Below, piece after piece: positions 38,963 to 48,453 of a stretch of 64,000 bases of DNA (position 1 is the first letter of the stretch; each line of letters opens with the position of its first letter). Source of the stretch: Ignavibacteria bacterium. GTDB taxonomy: Bacteria > Bacteroidota > Ignavibacteria > Kapaibacteriales > Kapaibacteriaceae. Under the pieces are notes generated by a model that worked only from the letters and a program-made list of their open reading frames with translations, searched no databases and had not been told where the DNA came from. The position numbers and the translations under genes were made by a program. Location of the stretch: the NCBI GenBank assembly GCA_947495975.1, contig CANMBE010000005.1, forward strand, positions 1-64,000. The letters are read 5' to 3'.

Positions 38963-40243
38963 ATGAGCGGATCCGCCACACTCGAGCGTGTAGAAAAGCT
39001 ACGTCAAAGCAAGATCCTGCGAGAAGTGCAGGACAAAGACACCGTTGCAATGTTCGAAGACCCACTTGAGAACGATATGATTCTCAACATGGGTCCGCAG
39101 CACCCAGCAACACACGGCGTGTTGCGTGTATTGCTGCGCCTCGATGGTGAGACGGTTGTAAAGTGCATTCCGGAGTTGGGCTATCTACACCGTGGCTTTG
39201 AGAAGATTGCAGAGAACAGTACCTACCACGAGTTTATTCCGCATACAGACAGGCTTGATTATATCTCGCCCCTTTCAAACAATGTTGCCATTTGTATGGC
39301 CATTGAAAAGGCAGCGGGTATTTCTGTGCCCGAGCGTGCTGTATGGATACGTATGCTTGTGTGCGAACTTGCTCGTATCTCTTCGCACCTCCTTGCGATG
39401 GGTGCAACGTCCATGGACGTAGGCGCAATGACAGTGTTTCTATGGACATTCACCGAACGCGAAAAACAATACGACCTTTTTGAGCGAATTTGTGGTGCTC
39501 GGTTTACAACGAGTTATGCACGCATTGGTGGTGTTGCAAATGATATTGCCGATGATGTGATGCGCGACATTCGTGTGTGGCTTAATCAGTTGCCAGAGCG
39601 CATGTCAGAGGTTGAACGTCTCGTGAATCGCAATAGAATATTTGTTGATCGCATGGCGGGTACGGGATACATTCCGGCAGAGAAAGCAATTGCACTGGGC
39701 CTTACAGGCTCTACGCTACGGGGCTCCGGTGTTGCCCGCGACCTTCGCCGCGACGAGCCATACATGTTTTACGATCAGGTTGAGTTTGACGTCATCACTC
39801 GCAATGATGGTGATTGTTATTCTCGCTATATCGTTCGCAATCTTGAGATATGGGAATCGATGAAGATTTGTCATCAGTGTCTTGACAAACTCGAGGCCAT
39901 GCCACGCACCCCGGTGTTGTCGGACACTCAACCGCAGTCAGTTGTATCTCGCAAGGCAGAGATATATACCAAGATGGAAGATTTGATCAATGACTTCATG
40001 ATCATCAACTTCGGTACAATGCCTCCAAAGGGCGAGACCTATACGGCAATTGAATCGCCAAAGGGAGAATTGGGATTCTTTATCGTAAGCGATGGTACAG
40101 GACAACCGTGGAAGCTGAAGATCCGTTCTCCGTCGTCATCAAACTTGCAAGCACTGAAGTATATGGCAGAGGGCTCCATGGTGTCTGATGTTGTTGCAAT
40201 CATTGGAAGTATCGATCCCGTGATGGGCGAAGCAGACAAGTGA
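38963..40243 (+). CDS. nuoD: NADH-quinone oxidoreductase subunit D
   Basis: 426 aa 49-kDa subunit of complex I, part of the quinone site. MGPQHPATHGVLRVLLRLDGE, LGYLHRGFEKIAE, HTDRLDYISPLSNN and the C-terminal DPVMGEADK (family D-x-V-x-G-E-x-DR-like end) are conserved. The N-terminus has a 40-residue extension. It stands alone here; no other nuo gene is in the window, so the complex must be encoded elsewhere. Confidence 0.95.
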   Translation: MSGSATLERVEKLRQSKILREVQDKDTVAMFEDPLENDMILNMGPQHPATHGVLRVLLRLDGETVVKCIPELGYLHRGFEKIAENSTYHEFIPHTDRLDYISPLSNNVAICMAIEKAAGISVPERAVWIRMLVCELARISSHLLAMGATSMDVGAMTVFLWTFTEREKQYDLFERICGARFTTSYARIGGVANDIADDVMRDIRVWLNQLPERMSEVERLVNRNRIFVDRMAGTGYIPAEKAIALGLTGSTLRGSGVARDLRRDEPYMFYDQVEFDVITRNDGDCYSRYIVRNLEIWESMKICHQCLDKLEAMPRTPVLSDTQPQSVVSRKAEIYTKMEDLINDFMIINFGTMPPKGETYTAIESPKGELGFFIVSDGTGQPWKLKIRSPSSSNLQALKYMAEGSMVSDVVAIIGSIDPVMGEADK

Positions 40244-40843
40244 ATGCCTTCACCAGAGAACATTACGCCTGAGCGCAAGGCGCGCATTGAGCACGTTCTT
40301 GGCAACCGACAGCCCACGTTAACAATCGTTTTTGAAAATGTGCAGGACCCGCATAATATGAGTGCGGTCATTCGGTCTTGCGACGCCGTTGGTGTGCTTG
40401 AAGTTCATGGGATATATGCAGGACTCAATGAGTTTCCTGTTCTAGGAGAGAAGTCTAGCGCGAGCGCCCGAAAATGGGTTGGCGTAAACCTACATAACAC
40501 CGTTGTTGATTGTTACGCAGTGCTTCGTGCAAAAGGTTTTAGCATTTATACAACCCACATGTCGAGCGATGCCACTGCGCTCCATGACCTCGACCTTACG
40601 CAACCCATTGCACTGGTTTTTGGCAACGAGCATCACGGCGTTACGGATGAAGCACGCGAAGGGGCAGACGGTAATTTCTTAGTCCCCCAGGTAGGCATGA
40701 TCCAGTCCCTCAACATATCGGTAGCATGTGCCGTAACACTCTATGAAGCGATGCGGCAGCGCATGGCAGCAGGTATGTATGAGACACCGCAGATTGCACC
40801 GCAGGAGTTACAGGCGATGGTTACTGACTGGTGCGGGCGGTAA
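40244..40843 (+). CDS. TrmH/SpoU-family RNA 2'-O-methyltransferase
   Basis: 199 aa SPOUT enzyme. Motif 1 VFENVQDPHNMSAVIRSCDAVGV, motif 2 PIALVFGNEHHGVTDEA and motif 3 IPQVGMIQSLNISVACAV-like sequence are present. Likely makes Gm18 in tRNA (TrmH) but rRNA specificity cannot be excluded. The ATG follows directly after the nuoD stop, so they are probably co-transcribed. Confidence 0.92.
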   Translation: MPSPENITPERKARIEHVLGNRQPTLTIVFENVQDPHNMSAVIRSCDAVGVLEVHGIYAGLNEFPVLGEKSSASARKWVGVNLHNTVVDCYAVLRAKGFSIYTTHMSSDATALHDLDLTQPIALVFGNEHHGVTDEAREGADGNFLVPQVGMIQSLNISVACAVTLYEAMRQRMAAGMYETPQIAPQELQAMVTDWCGR

Positions 40844-40849
40844 GTTCTT

Positions 40850-42682
40850 TTACTCGTAAAACACAGCGCGTTTGAGCGCGCTTTGTTCAGATGTGGGGTT
40901 GGGATCAATCTCAATGAAGTGTCTCTCGGTCTTGTTGACAGTTGTTGCAACGCCACTGAGATTCAGCTCCGTACCATCGCGCTTCACAGTGATATTGAGT
41001 GTGTCTCCAAGTTTAGGAGAACGCAATCGGCTGAACAAAGATGTACCATCAGAAGATGACTGAATCTCGCTGAATGGTTTGCCTTCTACTTTTATGAGTT
41101 GATCGCCATCTTTTACGCTGAGTGGGTTCTCAGGTGATGTGGGCTTCATTATCGCTGAGACTTCGTTACCTCTCATCGTAAACTGCATCGCTATGCCATA
41201 ACCAGGTACGCGTGAAACCTTCTCAGCCGTATACTTCCATCCAATCTTTGAAAGAATCTCAGCCGATGGAATTCGCTTTGTGCCTCTAACGTATGTCTCT
41301 AGATAGTTTCGGATTGAAGGCGATGTTTCTCTCTCGATAAGTGCGAAAAGAGAATCATCTTGAAACGGGCGTGATGGTCCAAAGTCTTCGCGCAATCGAT
41401 AGATCACATCGAGGAAACCCTTGGAGCCCCCTGACGCTTCGCGGATAAGAATGTCTACATAGAAGGCGTTTACGGCTCCGTACGTATACACGATTGGATA
41501 CAATTGTTGTTCATCAGCTGAGAGAACATTGCGCGAGAAATCTGTAAATGAGAAGTCGGGAGGAATCCGGTCTTGATCTTTCAACTTGCTCTCGATTTCC
41601 CGGCGGAAACCTTCTTCTTTTATCGTTGAATCATGCAAGGGGGCAAGTGTAGAGAAATACTCCGTTGTGCCTTCGTATAACCACAAGTGCTGAGACATCT
41701 TGGGCGACCGAAAATCAAACGCGTCGATCTCTTCGCTATGAAGATTGAGTGGAATAAGGATGTGAAGGAATTCGTGAACAGCTACTTCTCCTAAACCAAT
41801 TGGACGCTTCTGAAAACCAAGAAAGTAGAATGAGCTATTGCCATGCTCCAGGGCGCCCATGCCACGAGGGTTAGCAACCTTGGTTTGATCGCCCTTCCAC
41901 AAATAGAAGAGAAACGCATAACGATTGACGGGCATTGTTGGGAGAAACTTGCCAATGGTCTTTGTGAGGCGAGCAAGTTCTTTTGCATATGCAGGGGCTA
42001 CAGTGTCTGTACCGGCATGCGCGCATTGTACGATCACACGCACGCCGTGGATCATGAATGAGGCGGTGTCTGGCAGTGAATACAGCACTGGATTATCAAC
42101 AAGTTGATCGTATGTATCTGCGAGATATGTGTCTAGCGTATCTGATATTCTTGCAATGTTCAATGATGAACCGCCGTACAGATGCTTTGGTTTTTTTACG
42201 TTGACTTGAAAAGGAACGTGTTGTGCCCCTTCAACAAAGCACACTATCCCGCCATGATTGAGCACAAAGATGCTATCGGATTCAAAGCCAGTGCCAGCCG
42301 CAGGGAAAACCTCGGTACCATTTGTTACGTCGTCAAATGAATCATCGATTTCATACGAAATGAATCTCAGTTTGCGCGCTTCTTCAACAACGAATTGTGA
42401 ATCGAGAGAGCGATGCACAGGAAGATCACGCAATGAGGAATCGATAGCCCTAAAGTTGCGGACCAACTTCCACCATTTATGTTCTTCATAGGTTCCTGGA
42501 ACGGTTACAGGGAACACAACAACGGCTGTGTCTGCCAGTACTCTTGGCGTCCACATAGAAATATGAATTCTATCGTTGGCAACATTTGTAAGATCAACGT
42601 CAACACGGTAGCGTTGTTCTTGAGCTTGCAGGATGCTGAATGAAGTCAGGAAGAAGAGAGCAGAGAGTAGGCTTTTTGGCAT
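40850..42682 (-). CDS. M61-family metallopeptidase with PDZ domain
   Basis: 610 aa. A signal peptide (MPKSLLSALFFLTSFSILQA) is followed by an M61 N-terminal beta domain. The zinc motif HEFLHILIPLNLHSEE lies near residue 305 and a C-terminal PDZ-like domain (GDQLIKVEGKPFSEI). Expected periplasmic glycyl/alanyl aminopeptidase activity. I chose the ATG at 42682, because TAGCTTTG ends five bases upstream; the track GTG at 42688 falls in that promoter. Convergent with the TrmH gene. Confidence 0.88.
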   Translation of the reverse strand: MPKSLLSALFFLTSFSILQAQEQRYRVDVDLTNVANDRIHISMWTPRVLADTAVVVFPVTVPGTYEEHKWWKLVRNFRAIDSSLRDLPVHRSLDSQFVVEEARKLRFISYEIDDSFDDVTNGTEVFPAAGTGFESDSIFVLNHGGIVCFVEGAQHVPFQVNVKKPKHLYGGSSLNIARISDTLDTYLADTYDQLVDNPVLYSLPDTASFMIHGVRVIVQCAHAGTDTVAPAYAKELARLTKTIGKFLPTMPVNRYAFLFYLWKGDQTKVANPRGMGALEHGNSSFYFLGFQKRPIGLGEVAVHEFLHILIPLNLHSEEIDAFDFRSPKMSQHLWLYEGTTEYFSTLAPLHDSTIKEEGFRREIESKLKDQDRIPPDFSFTDFSRNVLSADEQQLYPIVYTYGAVNAFYVDILIREASGGSKGFLDVIYRLREDFGPSRPFQDDSLFALIERETSPSIRNYLETYVRGTKRIPSAEILSKIGWKYTAEKVSRVPGYGIAMQFTMRGNEVSAIMKPTSPENPLSVKDGDQLIKVEGKPFSEIQSSSDGTSLFSRLRSPKLGDTLNITVKRDGTELNLSGVATTVNKTERHFIEIDPNPTSEQSALKRAVFYE

Positions 42683-42687
42683 AGCCA

Positions 42688-42695
42688 CAAAGCTA
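42688..42695 (-). promoter_or_regulatory. Bacteroidetes-type -7 box of the M61 peptidase
   Basis: TAGCTTTG on the minus strand, five nucleotides before the chosen ATG. Confidence 0.62.
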
Positions 42696-42757
42696 GGGAC
42701 AATGATTGAATGTTCTAGAAGCCGCTGTGGTTTGTCAAGCTAGGCGGGAAGTTGCGG

Positions 42758-43936
42758 TTAGCGAGGGAGTTCAACCATAGACATGAGTCTTGGCTGTGCG
42801 CCCCAGGCTAGAATCGAGGCACGCACACGGTCAGCCCATTGCAGTCGATCTTGCTCATTCGAATTCGTCAACTCGGCACGAATGAGAATGTTCTTCTGAG
42901 TATGCTCCAGAGAAATAAATTCCTCGAGGTGAGCCTCATATCCCAGTGCTCGCAGGATATCACGGCGCATAGTATCAGTTACCAAATCTCCCAGACGCTC
43001 CTTCGTAATACCATCATCGAGCAGGGGGCGAACATATTCTGGAACCAACTCCTTGTGAAGCTGCTTCTGCACTTCATGATGACAGCATGGTGCTATGAGC
43101 ATCATTTCGGCCTTCATCGATATGCCAAGCGCAATGGCTTCATCGGTAGCTGTATCGCAAGCATGCAAGGCAATCAGGAGATCACATCCTGCAGCAGCAA
43201 CAGCGTCAGCAATCCGCGTGCAAACGAATTGAGTATTGCGCAGACCAATCTGCTGTGCGATGTGCGTGCAATGGTCAACAACATGTTGATTTGCATCAAT
43301 ACCACGGAGTGAGGCCTGTATGCCATCGCGCTGCAAAACATACATGAGCGATAGAGAGAGGTACGCTTTGCCACAACCCGCGTCAACTACACGGTATGGT
43401 TCGTCGCTAGGGGCGAGGCGAGGCCTAGCCCCCACGCTCGGGACGAAAGTGGCGAGGAGGTGGTTCACTTGACGGAATTTGTCGGCCATCGAAGCTTTGA
43501 TCTTGCCGTCTGGAGTTGCTAGATCTAACGCGATGAGAAAAGCAGCGTCGTTCTCAGATGTAAGAGCTTTTTGCTTAACTCTGTCCACTGCAACAGACTC
43601 CCAGTTCTTCTTTGAAGGGAGCAGTCGTTTGGTAGAGACCTTAACGTGGGGGCCCTTAAATGTTCGTAGCATCTGCACATCCGCCTCTGGCGTCTGAACC
43701 AAGACCTGTCTGAACCTGCTGGCTATCCATGGATCTATAGAACCTTCTGGGTTGCCGGCCACCACAGATGTAGGCTCAGTGAATGCCTGCCTCTCAGTGA
43801 ATCGCTCAGTCCGGATCTTCCATCCCTCGGCCACCCGTGTGCCCGAGACAACAACCTTCAGCACCTCCGCGCCTTTTGGGGGCTTGGAGAAGGTTACAAC
43901 AAAGGCCGAAGCGGAGCTGATAAGAGGGGCAAGCAT
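42758..43936 (-). CDS. SAM-dependent methyltransferase (Methyltransf_32-like)
   Basis: 392 aa. An N-terminal domain without clear relatives is followed by a Rossmann methyltransferase: SAM loop VVDAGCGKAYLSL at about residue 185, acidic position GIDAN, and LIALHACDTATDEAI with LIAPCCHHEVQ. This combination is seen in the METTL25/GSTCD-like group; substrate unknown, possibly RNA. The ATG at 43936 lies four bases after a TACCTTTG box; the track start at 43951 would include the promoter. Confidence 0.83.
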   Translation of the reverse strand: MLAPLISSASAFVVTFSKPPKGAEVLKVVVSGTRVAEGWKIRTERFTERQAFTEPTSVVAGNPEGSIDPWIASRFRQVLVQTPEADVQMLRTFKGPHVKVSTKRLLPSKKNWESVAVDRVKQKALTSENDAAFLIALDLATPDGKIKASMADKFRQVNHLLATFVPSVGARPRLAPSDEPYRVVDAGCGKAYLSLSLMYVLQRDGIQASLRGIDANQHVVDHCTHIAQQIGLRNTQFVCTRIADAVAAAGCDLLIALHACDTATDEAIALGISMKAEMMLIAPCCHHEVQKQLHKELVPEYVRPLLDDGITKERLGDLVTDTMRRDILRALGYEAHLEEFISLEHTQKNILIRAELTNSNEQDRLQWADRVRASILAWGAQPRLMSMVELPR

Positions 43937-43940
43937 GTGG

Positions 43941-43948
43941 CAAAGGTA
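43941..43948 (-). promoter_or_regulatory. Bacteroidetes-type -7 box of the methyltransferase gene
   Basis: TACCTTTG on the minus strand, four nucleotides before the ATG at 43936. Confidence 0.65.
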
Positions 43949-43967
43949 CAAAGACCTTTCTGTGCCG

Positions 43968-43975
43968 TACTTTTG
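43968..43975 (+). promoter_or_regulatory. Bacteroidetes-type -7 box of alaS
   Basis: TACTTTTG, 31 nt before the alaS ATG. The two boxes of this divergent pair are only 19 bases apart, so the promoters must overlap. Confidence 0.58.
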
Positions 43976-44006
43976 TGTTTTCTAATTCCGTATCTCGCCC
44001 CTTACC

Positions 44007-46529
44007 ATGACTTCTCGACAGATTAGACAGACGTTTCTTGACTTCTTTGCGGCACGTGGACACCGCATAGTTCCATCGGCACCAGTGGTTCCGCACGGCG
44101 ACCCAACATTGCTCTTTACAAATGCTGGCATGAACCAATTCAAGGATGTATTCCTTGGTACAGGTAAGCGCGATTATTCGCGCGCTGCAGATACGCAGAA
44201 GTGCATTCGTGTTTCTGGAAAACACAATGACTTAGAAGAAGTTGGATACGACACGTATCATCATACTCTTTTTGAAATGTTGGGCAATTGGAGTTTTGGC
44301 GACTACTTCAAAGAAGAAGCAATTGGCTGGTCATGGGAATTGCTCACTGATGTATTGAAGCTGCCCAAGGACCGCATCCACGCTACTGTGTTTCGTACCG
44401 ATGATGAGTCCATGGAGATATGGAAAAAATATCTTCCTGAATCGCACATTCATCGCTTCGATGAAAAAGATAATTTTTGGGAGATGGGTGATACGGGGCC
44501 TTGTGGTCCGTGCACAGAAATTCACTTTGATCGCACGCCGGATTTGAGTGGCGGTCCACTTGTGAATTCGGGTGTGCCAGAAGTAATCGAAATTTGGAAC
44601 AACGTTTTCATTCAGTACAATCGTACTGCCGATGGTACTCTTGAAGACCTGCCGTCACGTCACGTAGATACAGGCATGGGCTTTGAGCGCCTGTGTGCAG
44701 TGATGCAGCAGAAGGATTCTAACTACGACACGGATGTTTTTCAGCCGATCATTGCCTTCACTGAACAACTCAGTGGACGCACATACCGTACTGAACTCGA
44801 TCATCCGGACGGCGTTGCGATGCGAGTCATTGCCGATCATATCCGCACACTCTCATTTGCTATTGCCGATGGCGCCCATCCCGGTAATGAGGGAAGGGGC
44901 TATGTGTTGCGCCGCATCCTACGCCGCGCAGCCCGATACGCACGCAATCTCGGACTCACAGAACCTGTGCTTTGGAAACATGTTGCAGTCCTCTGTGAAA
45001 CAATGGGCGATGTGTTCCCAGAACTCAATGATCGACGTAGTGTTATCGAGCGCATCATCAAGGCCGAAGAAGAGTCGTTCCTTGCAACACTCGATAGGGG
45101 GCTCCTGCGTTTTGACGCAGTTGATGCTACAAGCGGTATTGTTAGCGGTGCCGATGCGTTTGAATTGTACGATACGTTTGGGTTCCCACTTGACCTCACG
45201 CAGCTCATCGCGCGCGAGAGGGGACTTACCGTTGACGAGGTCGGATACCTAGCATGTCTAGCCGAGCAACGCGCTCGTTCTCGTGCTGCACGCAAGAGTC
45301 ATGCAATTGAAGCCACAAAGGTTTCTATCGATGCCGTGTCACGTTTTATGGGGTACAACGCCACAGAGACTTCGTCAGCAGTTCTCCATGTGGAAGGAAA
45401 TGCCATCGTGCTTGCAGAAACACCGTTCTATGTAGAAATGGGCGGTCAGGTATCAGATACCGGACAAATCGTGGTAGGGGGTATCCCTTTCCGCGTTGAA
45501 GATGTGCGTAAACACGGTGATGCAATTATTCACATTTGTGAGACGGATGTTGACGCGTCGATTGGTGACATTGCATTGGCACAAGTTGACGCGCCAAGAC
45601 GCAAGGACATTGAGCGAGAACACTCGGTAACGCACTTGTTGCATGAATCGCTGCGCCGGGTGCTTGGTTCGCATGTACAACAAGCTGGCTCACTTGTGGC
45701 TCCTAATCATCTTCGTTTTGACTTTGCCCACTTTGAGCGCATACACCCCGATGAACTGCAGGCTATTGAAGACATGGTGAATGAGAAGATTTTTGAATCT
45801 ATTGATGTGCACATCGAAGAGATGTCGATTGAAAAAGCACGCACCGTACCTGGTGCAAAGATGTTCTTTGGCGATAAGTATGGCGACAGCGTGCGAGTGG
45901 TATTTATTGACGACAAATTTTCTGTTGAGTTCTGCGGTGGCACTCACGTGCGCAACACGAGCGAGATTGGGCTCTTTAAGATCATGGTTGAGAGCAGTGT
46001 TGCAAGCGGTGTGCGTAGAATTGAAGCAATTGCCGGACGTAGCATACCTGCGTGGTTAAAAGAGCTCGAGTCCAAGCGTGAAGGTGTTAACGACGATATG
46101 TTGCGCCAAGCCGATCGCATAAAGCAACTCGAAAAAGAGTTGGCATCGCTCAAGACCGACGAACTCAAGACACTCATACCATCTATTGTCGAAAAGGCAG
46201 TAACGGTAAACGGCATTCGCATTGCAACTGCTCGTGTGAGCGTAAGTGATGCCGAGCAGATGAAAGATTTAGGCGACGAGTTGCGGTCTGCTTTAAAGAG
46301 CAGCGGTATCGGACTTCTTGGTGCCGTTATCGATGATAAGGTCCAGCTCGTTTGCGTGGTTACGGACGATCTTACCAAGACCTACAGTGCCGGCAAGCTT
46401 ATCGGCGTTGTTGCCAAGGAGCTAGGCGGTGGAGGTGGTGGAAAGCCTCACATGGCAACGGCAGGGGGCAAGGACATTTCAAAACTCGACAACGTATTAG
46501 AACAATTCTCATCAACGATTCAATCGTAA
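44007..46529 (+). CDS. alaS: Alanyl-tRNA synthetase
   Basis: 840 aa class II synthetase. Motif 1 region HGDPTLLFTNAGMNQFKDVFLG, the catalytic core and the editing domain zinc residues (HSVTHLLHESLRRVLG, CGGTHVRNTSEIG) are intact. The C-terminal DHHA1-type domain (GVVAKELGGGGGGKPHMATAGG) is complete, so it is slightly shorter than E. coli AlaRS but not truncated. Confidence 0.97.
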   Translation: MTSRQIRQTFLDFFAARGHRIVPSAPVVPHGDPTLLFTNAGMNQFKDVFLGTGKRDYSRAADTQKCIRVSGKHNDLEEVGYDTYHHTLFEMLGNWSFGDYFKEEAIGWSWELLTDVLKLPKDRIHATVFRTDDESMEIWKKYLPESHIHRFDEKDNFWEMGDTGPCGPCTEIHFDRTPDLSGGPLVNSGVPEVIEIWNNVFIQYNRTADGTLEDLPSRHVDTGMGFERLCAVMQQKDSNYDTDVFQPIIAFTEQLSGRTYRTELDHPDGVAMRVIADHIRTLSFAIADGAHPGNEGRGYVLRRILRRAARYARNLGLTEPVLWKHVAVLCETMGDVFPELNDRRSVIERIIKAEEESFLATLDRGLLRFDAVDATSGIVSGADAFELYDTFGFPLDLTQLIARERGLTVDEVGYLACLAEQRARSRAARKSHAIEATKVSIDAVSRFMGYNATETSSAVLHVEGNAIVLAETPFYVEMGGQVSDTGQIVVGGIPFRVEDVRKHGDAIIHICETDVDASIGDIALAQVDAPRRKDIEREHSVTHLLHESLRRVLGSHVQQAGSLVAPNHLRFDFAHFERIHPDELQAIEDMVNEKIFESIDVHIEEMSIEKARTVPGAKMFFGDKYGDSVRVVFIDDKFSVEFCGGTHVRNTSEIGLFKIMVESSVASGVRRIEAIAGRSIPAWLKELESKREGVNDDMLRQADRIKQLEKELASLKTDELKTLIPSIVEKAVTVNGIRIATARVSVSDAEQMKDLGDELRSALKSSGIGLLGAVIDDKVQLVCVVTDDLTKTYSAGKLIGVVAKELGGGGGGKPHMATAGGKDISKLDNVLEQFSSTIQS

Positions 46530-46543
46530 CGAAGGAACTCAAC

Positions 46544-46921
46544 ATGGCAAACTCATTTGAAGCACTTGGCACAATGCATGTGGTAATGGACACGCAACAG
46601 GTGAAAGACACCTTTAAGAAGCGCGAGTTCGTAATTGAAATGCAGGATGGAAACTATCCTCAGCACATCAAGTTTCAGGTCACGCAAGACCGTTGCGCAC
46701 TTCTCGACAACTTCAAAGTTGGACAGTCAGTGAAAGTGCTTTTCAATCTCCGAGGTCGCCCCTTCCAAAACCGTGAAGGACAGACCGTTTATTTCACAAA
46801 CCTAGAAGCATGGCGCATTGAATTGGCGACGGGCACAGCCACACCCACTGGCGCGGACTACAGTCAAATCCCACAGGCAGCAGCAGGTGCAAAGGATGAT
46901 TTTGATGACGTGCCGTTTTAA
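46544..46921 (+). CDS. DUF3127 protein (OB-fold, SSB-like tail)
   Basis: 125 aa. VKDTFKKREFVIEM...YPQHIKFQVTQDRCALLDNFKVGQSVKVLFNLRGR is the DUF3127 core, a small Bacteroidota family thought to adopt an OB fold. The C-terminus DDFDDVPF resembles the acidic tail of single-strand binding proteins, which recruits partners. Start at 46544 after GAAGGAA; it follows alaS by 14 bp. DNA binding is inference. Confidence 0.85.
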   Translation: MANSFEALGTMHVVMDTQQVKDTFKKREFVIEMQDGNYPQHIKFQVTQDRCALLDNFKVGQSVKVLFNLRGRPFQNREGQTVYFTNLEAWRIELATGTATPTGADYSQIPQAAAGAKDDFDDVPF

Positions 46922-46992
46922 GGCTTTGTAGGCGCCTTATATGGGGGTGTTGTTGTCTTGCACCATTCCATGTACCTCAGGGAGGATCTGCT

Positions 46993-47112
46993 ATGCCCGG
47001 GATTTCCTCCATAGAGCAGATGTTTACGGTCATCGTACATCGAGATGGCGAACGGTGGCTTGGTGTGGTAAAGGAGATTCCTGGAGTCAACTATTTTCAG
47101 GACGACATTTGA
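46993..47112 (+). pseudogene. HicB-like antitoxin fragment
   Basis: A 39-codon frame too short for the track: MPGISSIEQMFTVIVHRDGERWLGVVKEIPGVNYFQDDI. The stretch from FTVIVHRDGE to EIPGV matches the start of the HicB fold, which normally continues for 40 or more further residues. A good GGGAGGA site lies seven bases before the ATG. No hicA is next to it. I read it as a truncated remnant, though a translated micro-protein is possible. The purD promoter lies just after it. Confidence 0.5.
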
Positions 47113-47154
47113 GTACTCTCGGTCAATGTTGGGATGAGCCAACCTGCTCCTCCG

Positions 47155-47162
47155 TACCTTTG
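47155..47162 (+). promoter_or_regulatory. Bacteroidetes-type -7 box of purD
   Basis: TACCTTTG, four nucleotides before the purD ATG. The same core and spacing as at 43941 and 10505. Confidence 0.65.
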
Positions 47163-47166
47163 CCTC

Positions 47167-48453
47167 ATGGAACGCATACTACTTATCGGATCTGGCGGAC
47201 GTGAACATGCTCTCGCAAAGGCACTTGTGGCTTCCTCATCATGTGAGAAACTGTGGGCCACACCAGGTAATCCAGGAATTGAGCGCGAAGCGGAATGTGT
47301 AGCGTTGAATATCGCAGATCACGATGCAGTGGCTCGCTTCTGCATGAAGAATGATGTAACACTTGTGGTGATTGGCCCTGAACAGCCCCTTTCAGAGGGC
47401 CTTGCCGATTCCCTCCGTGAAGAAAACATCGACGTCTTTGGACCAGATAAAGCTGCGGCGCAACTCGAATCTTCGAAGGGATTTTCGAAGGACTTCATGG
47501 CCCGACATCACATTCCAACGGCGTTGTTCAAAAGGTTTGCAAATACTCAGCGCACAGCCGCAGTGGATTACGCACGCAATCATGCCGTGCCGGTTGTCAT
47601 TAAGTATGATGGTCTGGCCGCAGGAAAGGGCGTGGTTGTTGCCACAACAAATGCAGAAGCTGTCATAGCAGTGAATGAAATGTTTGACGGAGCATTTGGC
47701 ACAGACGGCGTGGTGATAGAAGATTTTTTAGTAGGTCACGAAGCAAGTGTATTTGCTATCTGCGACGGTCGCGATTATGTAACGCTTGCTCCTGCTCAAG
47801 ACCATAAACGAATTGGTGACGGCGATACTGGCAAGAATACTGGAGGCATGGGTGCCTACGCACCTGCACCAGTAGTCACCGCCGATATCATGGAAACAAT
47901 TCGAGCACGAGTTATCAAACCTGTCATCGACGGAATGCGAGAAGAGGGGAGCCCCTTTATCGGATGTCTCTTCTGCGGCCTGATGATCGATGGTGATGAT
48001 GTACATGTTGTGGAGTTCAACGCACGCTTTGGTGATCCGGAAACTCAGTCGGTGCTCGGCGTCCTTGACGCAGATGTTGCAAAACTTTTTGCATCTGCTG
48101 CCCGCGGATCAATTGATGCCTCGGCTATCAGATCAACTGCAATAGGACACGCGTGCACGGTGGTGCTGGCCTCATTCGGATATCCCGATGCATATGAAAA
48201 GGGGCTTGTCATTAATGGTATCGATGATGCGGAACAAGATCCACACGTGACGGTGTTTCATGCCGGCACGGCTCGTGGAGCTAGTGATCACGCAGGTGAA
48301 CAACCACTCGTGACAAATGGTGGACGCGTCTTAGGCGTAACAGCAATTGCCGATACACTGAAAAATGCCGTAGAGCGTGCGTATGATGCCACTGCGAAAA
48401 TTTCGTACGCAACAAAAATTCACCGCACAGATATCGCTGCAAAAGCATTATGA
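47167..48453 (+). CDS. purD: Phosphoribosylamine-glycine ligase
   Basis: 428 aa ATP-grasp enzyme of purine synthesis. LIGSGGREHALAKAL starts the protein, VVIKYDGLAAGKGVVVA is the ATP-grasp lysine region, and EFNARFGDPETQSVL holds the metal ligands. The ATG at 47167 is the family start. Its stop overlaps the epimerase start by four bases. Confidence 0.96.
   Translation: MERILLIGSGGREHALAKALVASSSCEKLWATPGNPGIEREAECVALNIADHDAVARFCMKNDVTLVVIGPEQPLSEGLADSLREENIDVFGPDKAAAQLESSKGFSKDFMARHHIPTALFKRFANTQRTAAVDYARNHAVPVVIKYDGLAAGKGVVVATTNAEAVIAVNEMFDGAFGTDGVVIEDFLVGHEASVFAICDGRDYVTLAPAQDHKRIGDGDTGKNTGGMGAYAPAPVVTADIMETIRARVIKPVIDGMREEGSPFIGCLFCGLMIDGDDVHVVEFNARFGDPETQSVLGVLDADVAKLFASAARGSIDASAIRSTAIGHACTVVLASFGYPDAYEKGLVINGIDDAEQDPHVTVFHAGTARGASDHAGEQPLVTNGGRVLGVTAIADTLKNAVERAYDATAKISYATKIHRTDIAAKAL

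Noticed and set aside
46919-46939. Terminator after DUF3127
   Set aside because: TAAGGC/GCCTTA can pair, but the stem is only six base pairs with a 9-nt loop and no T run.
46918-47142. 74-aa minus-strand ORF over the hicB-like fragment
   Set aside because: Lies antisense to a frame with a good ribosome-binding site and family similarity, and has none itself.
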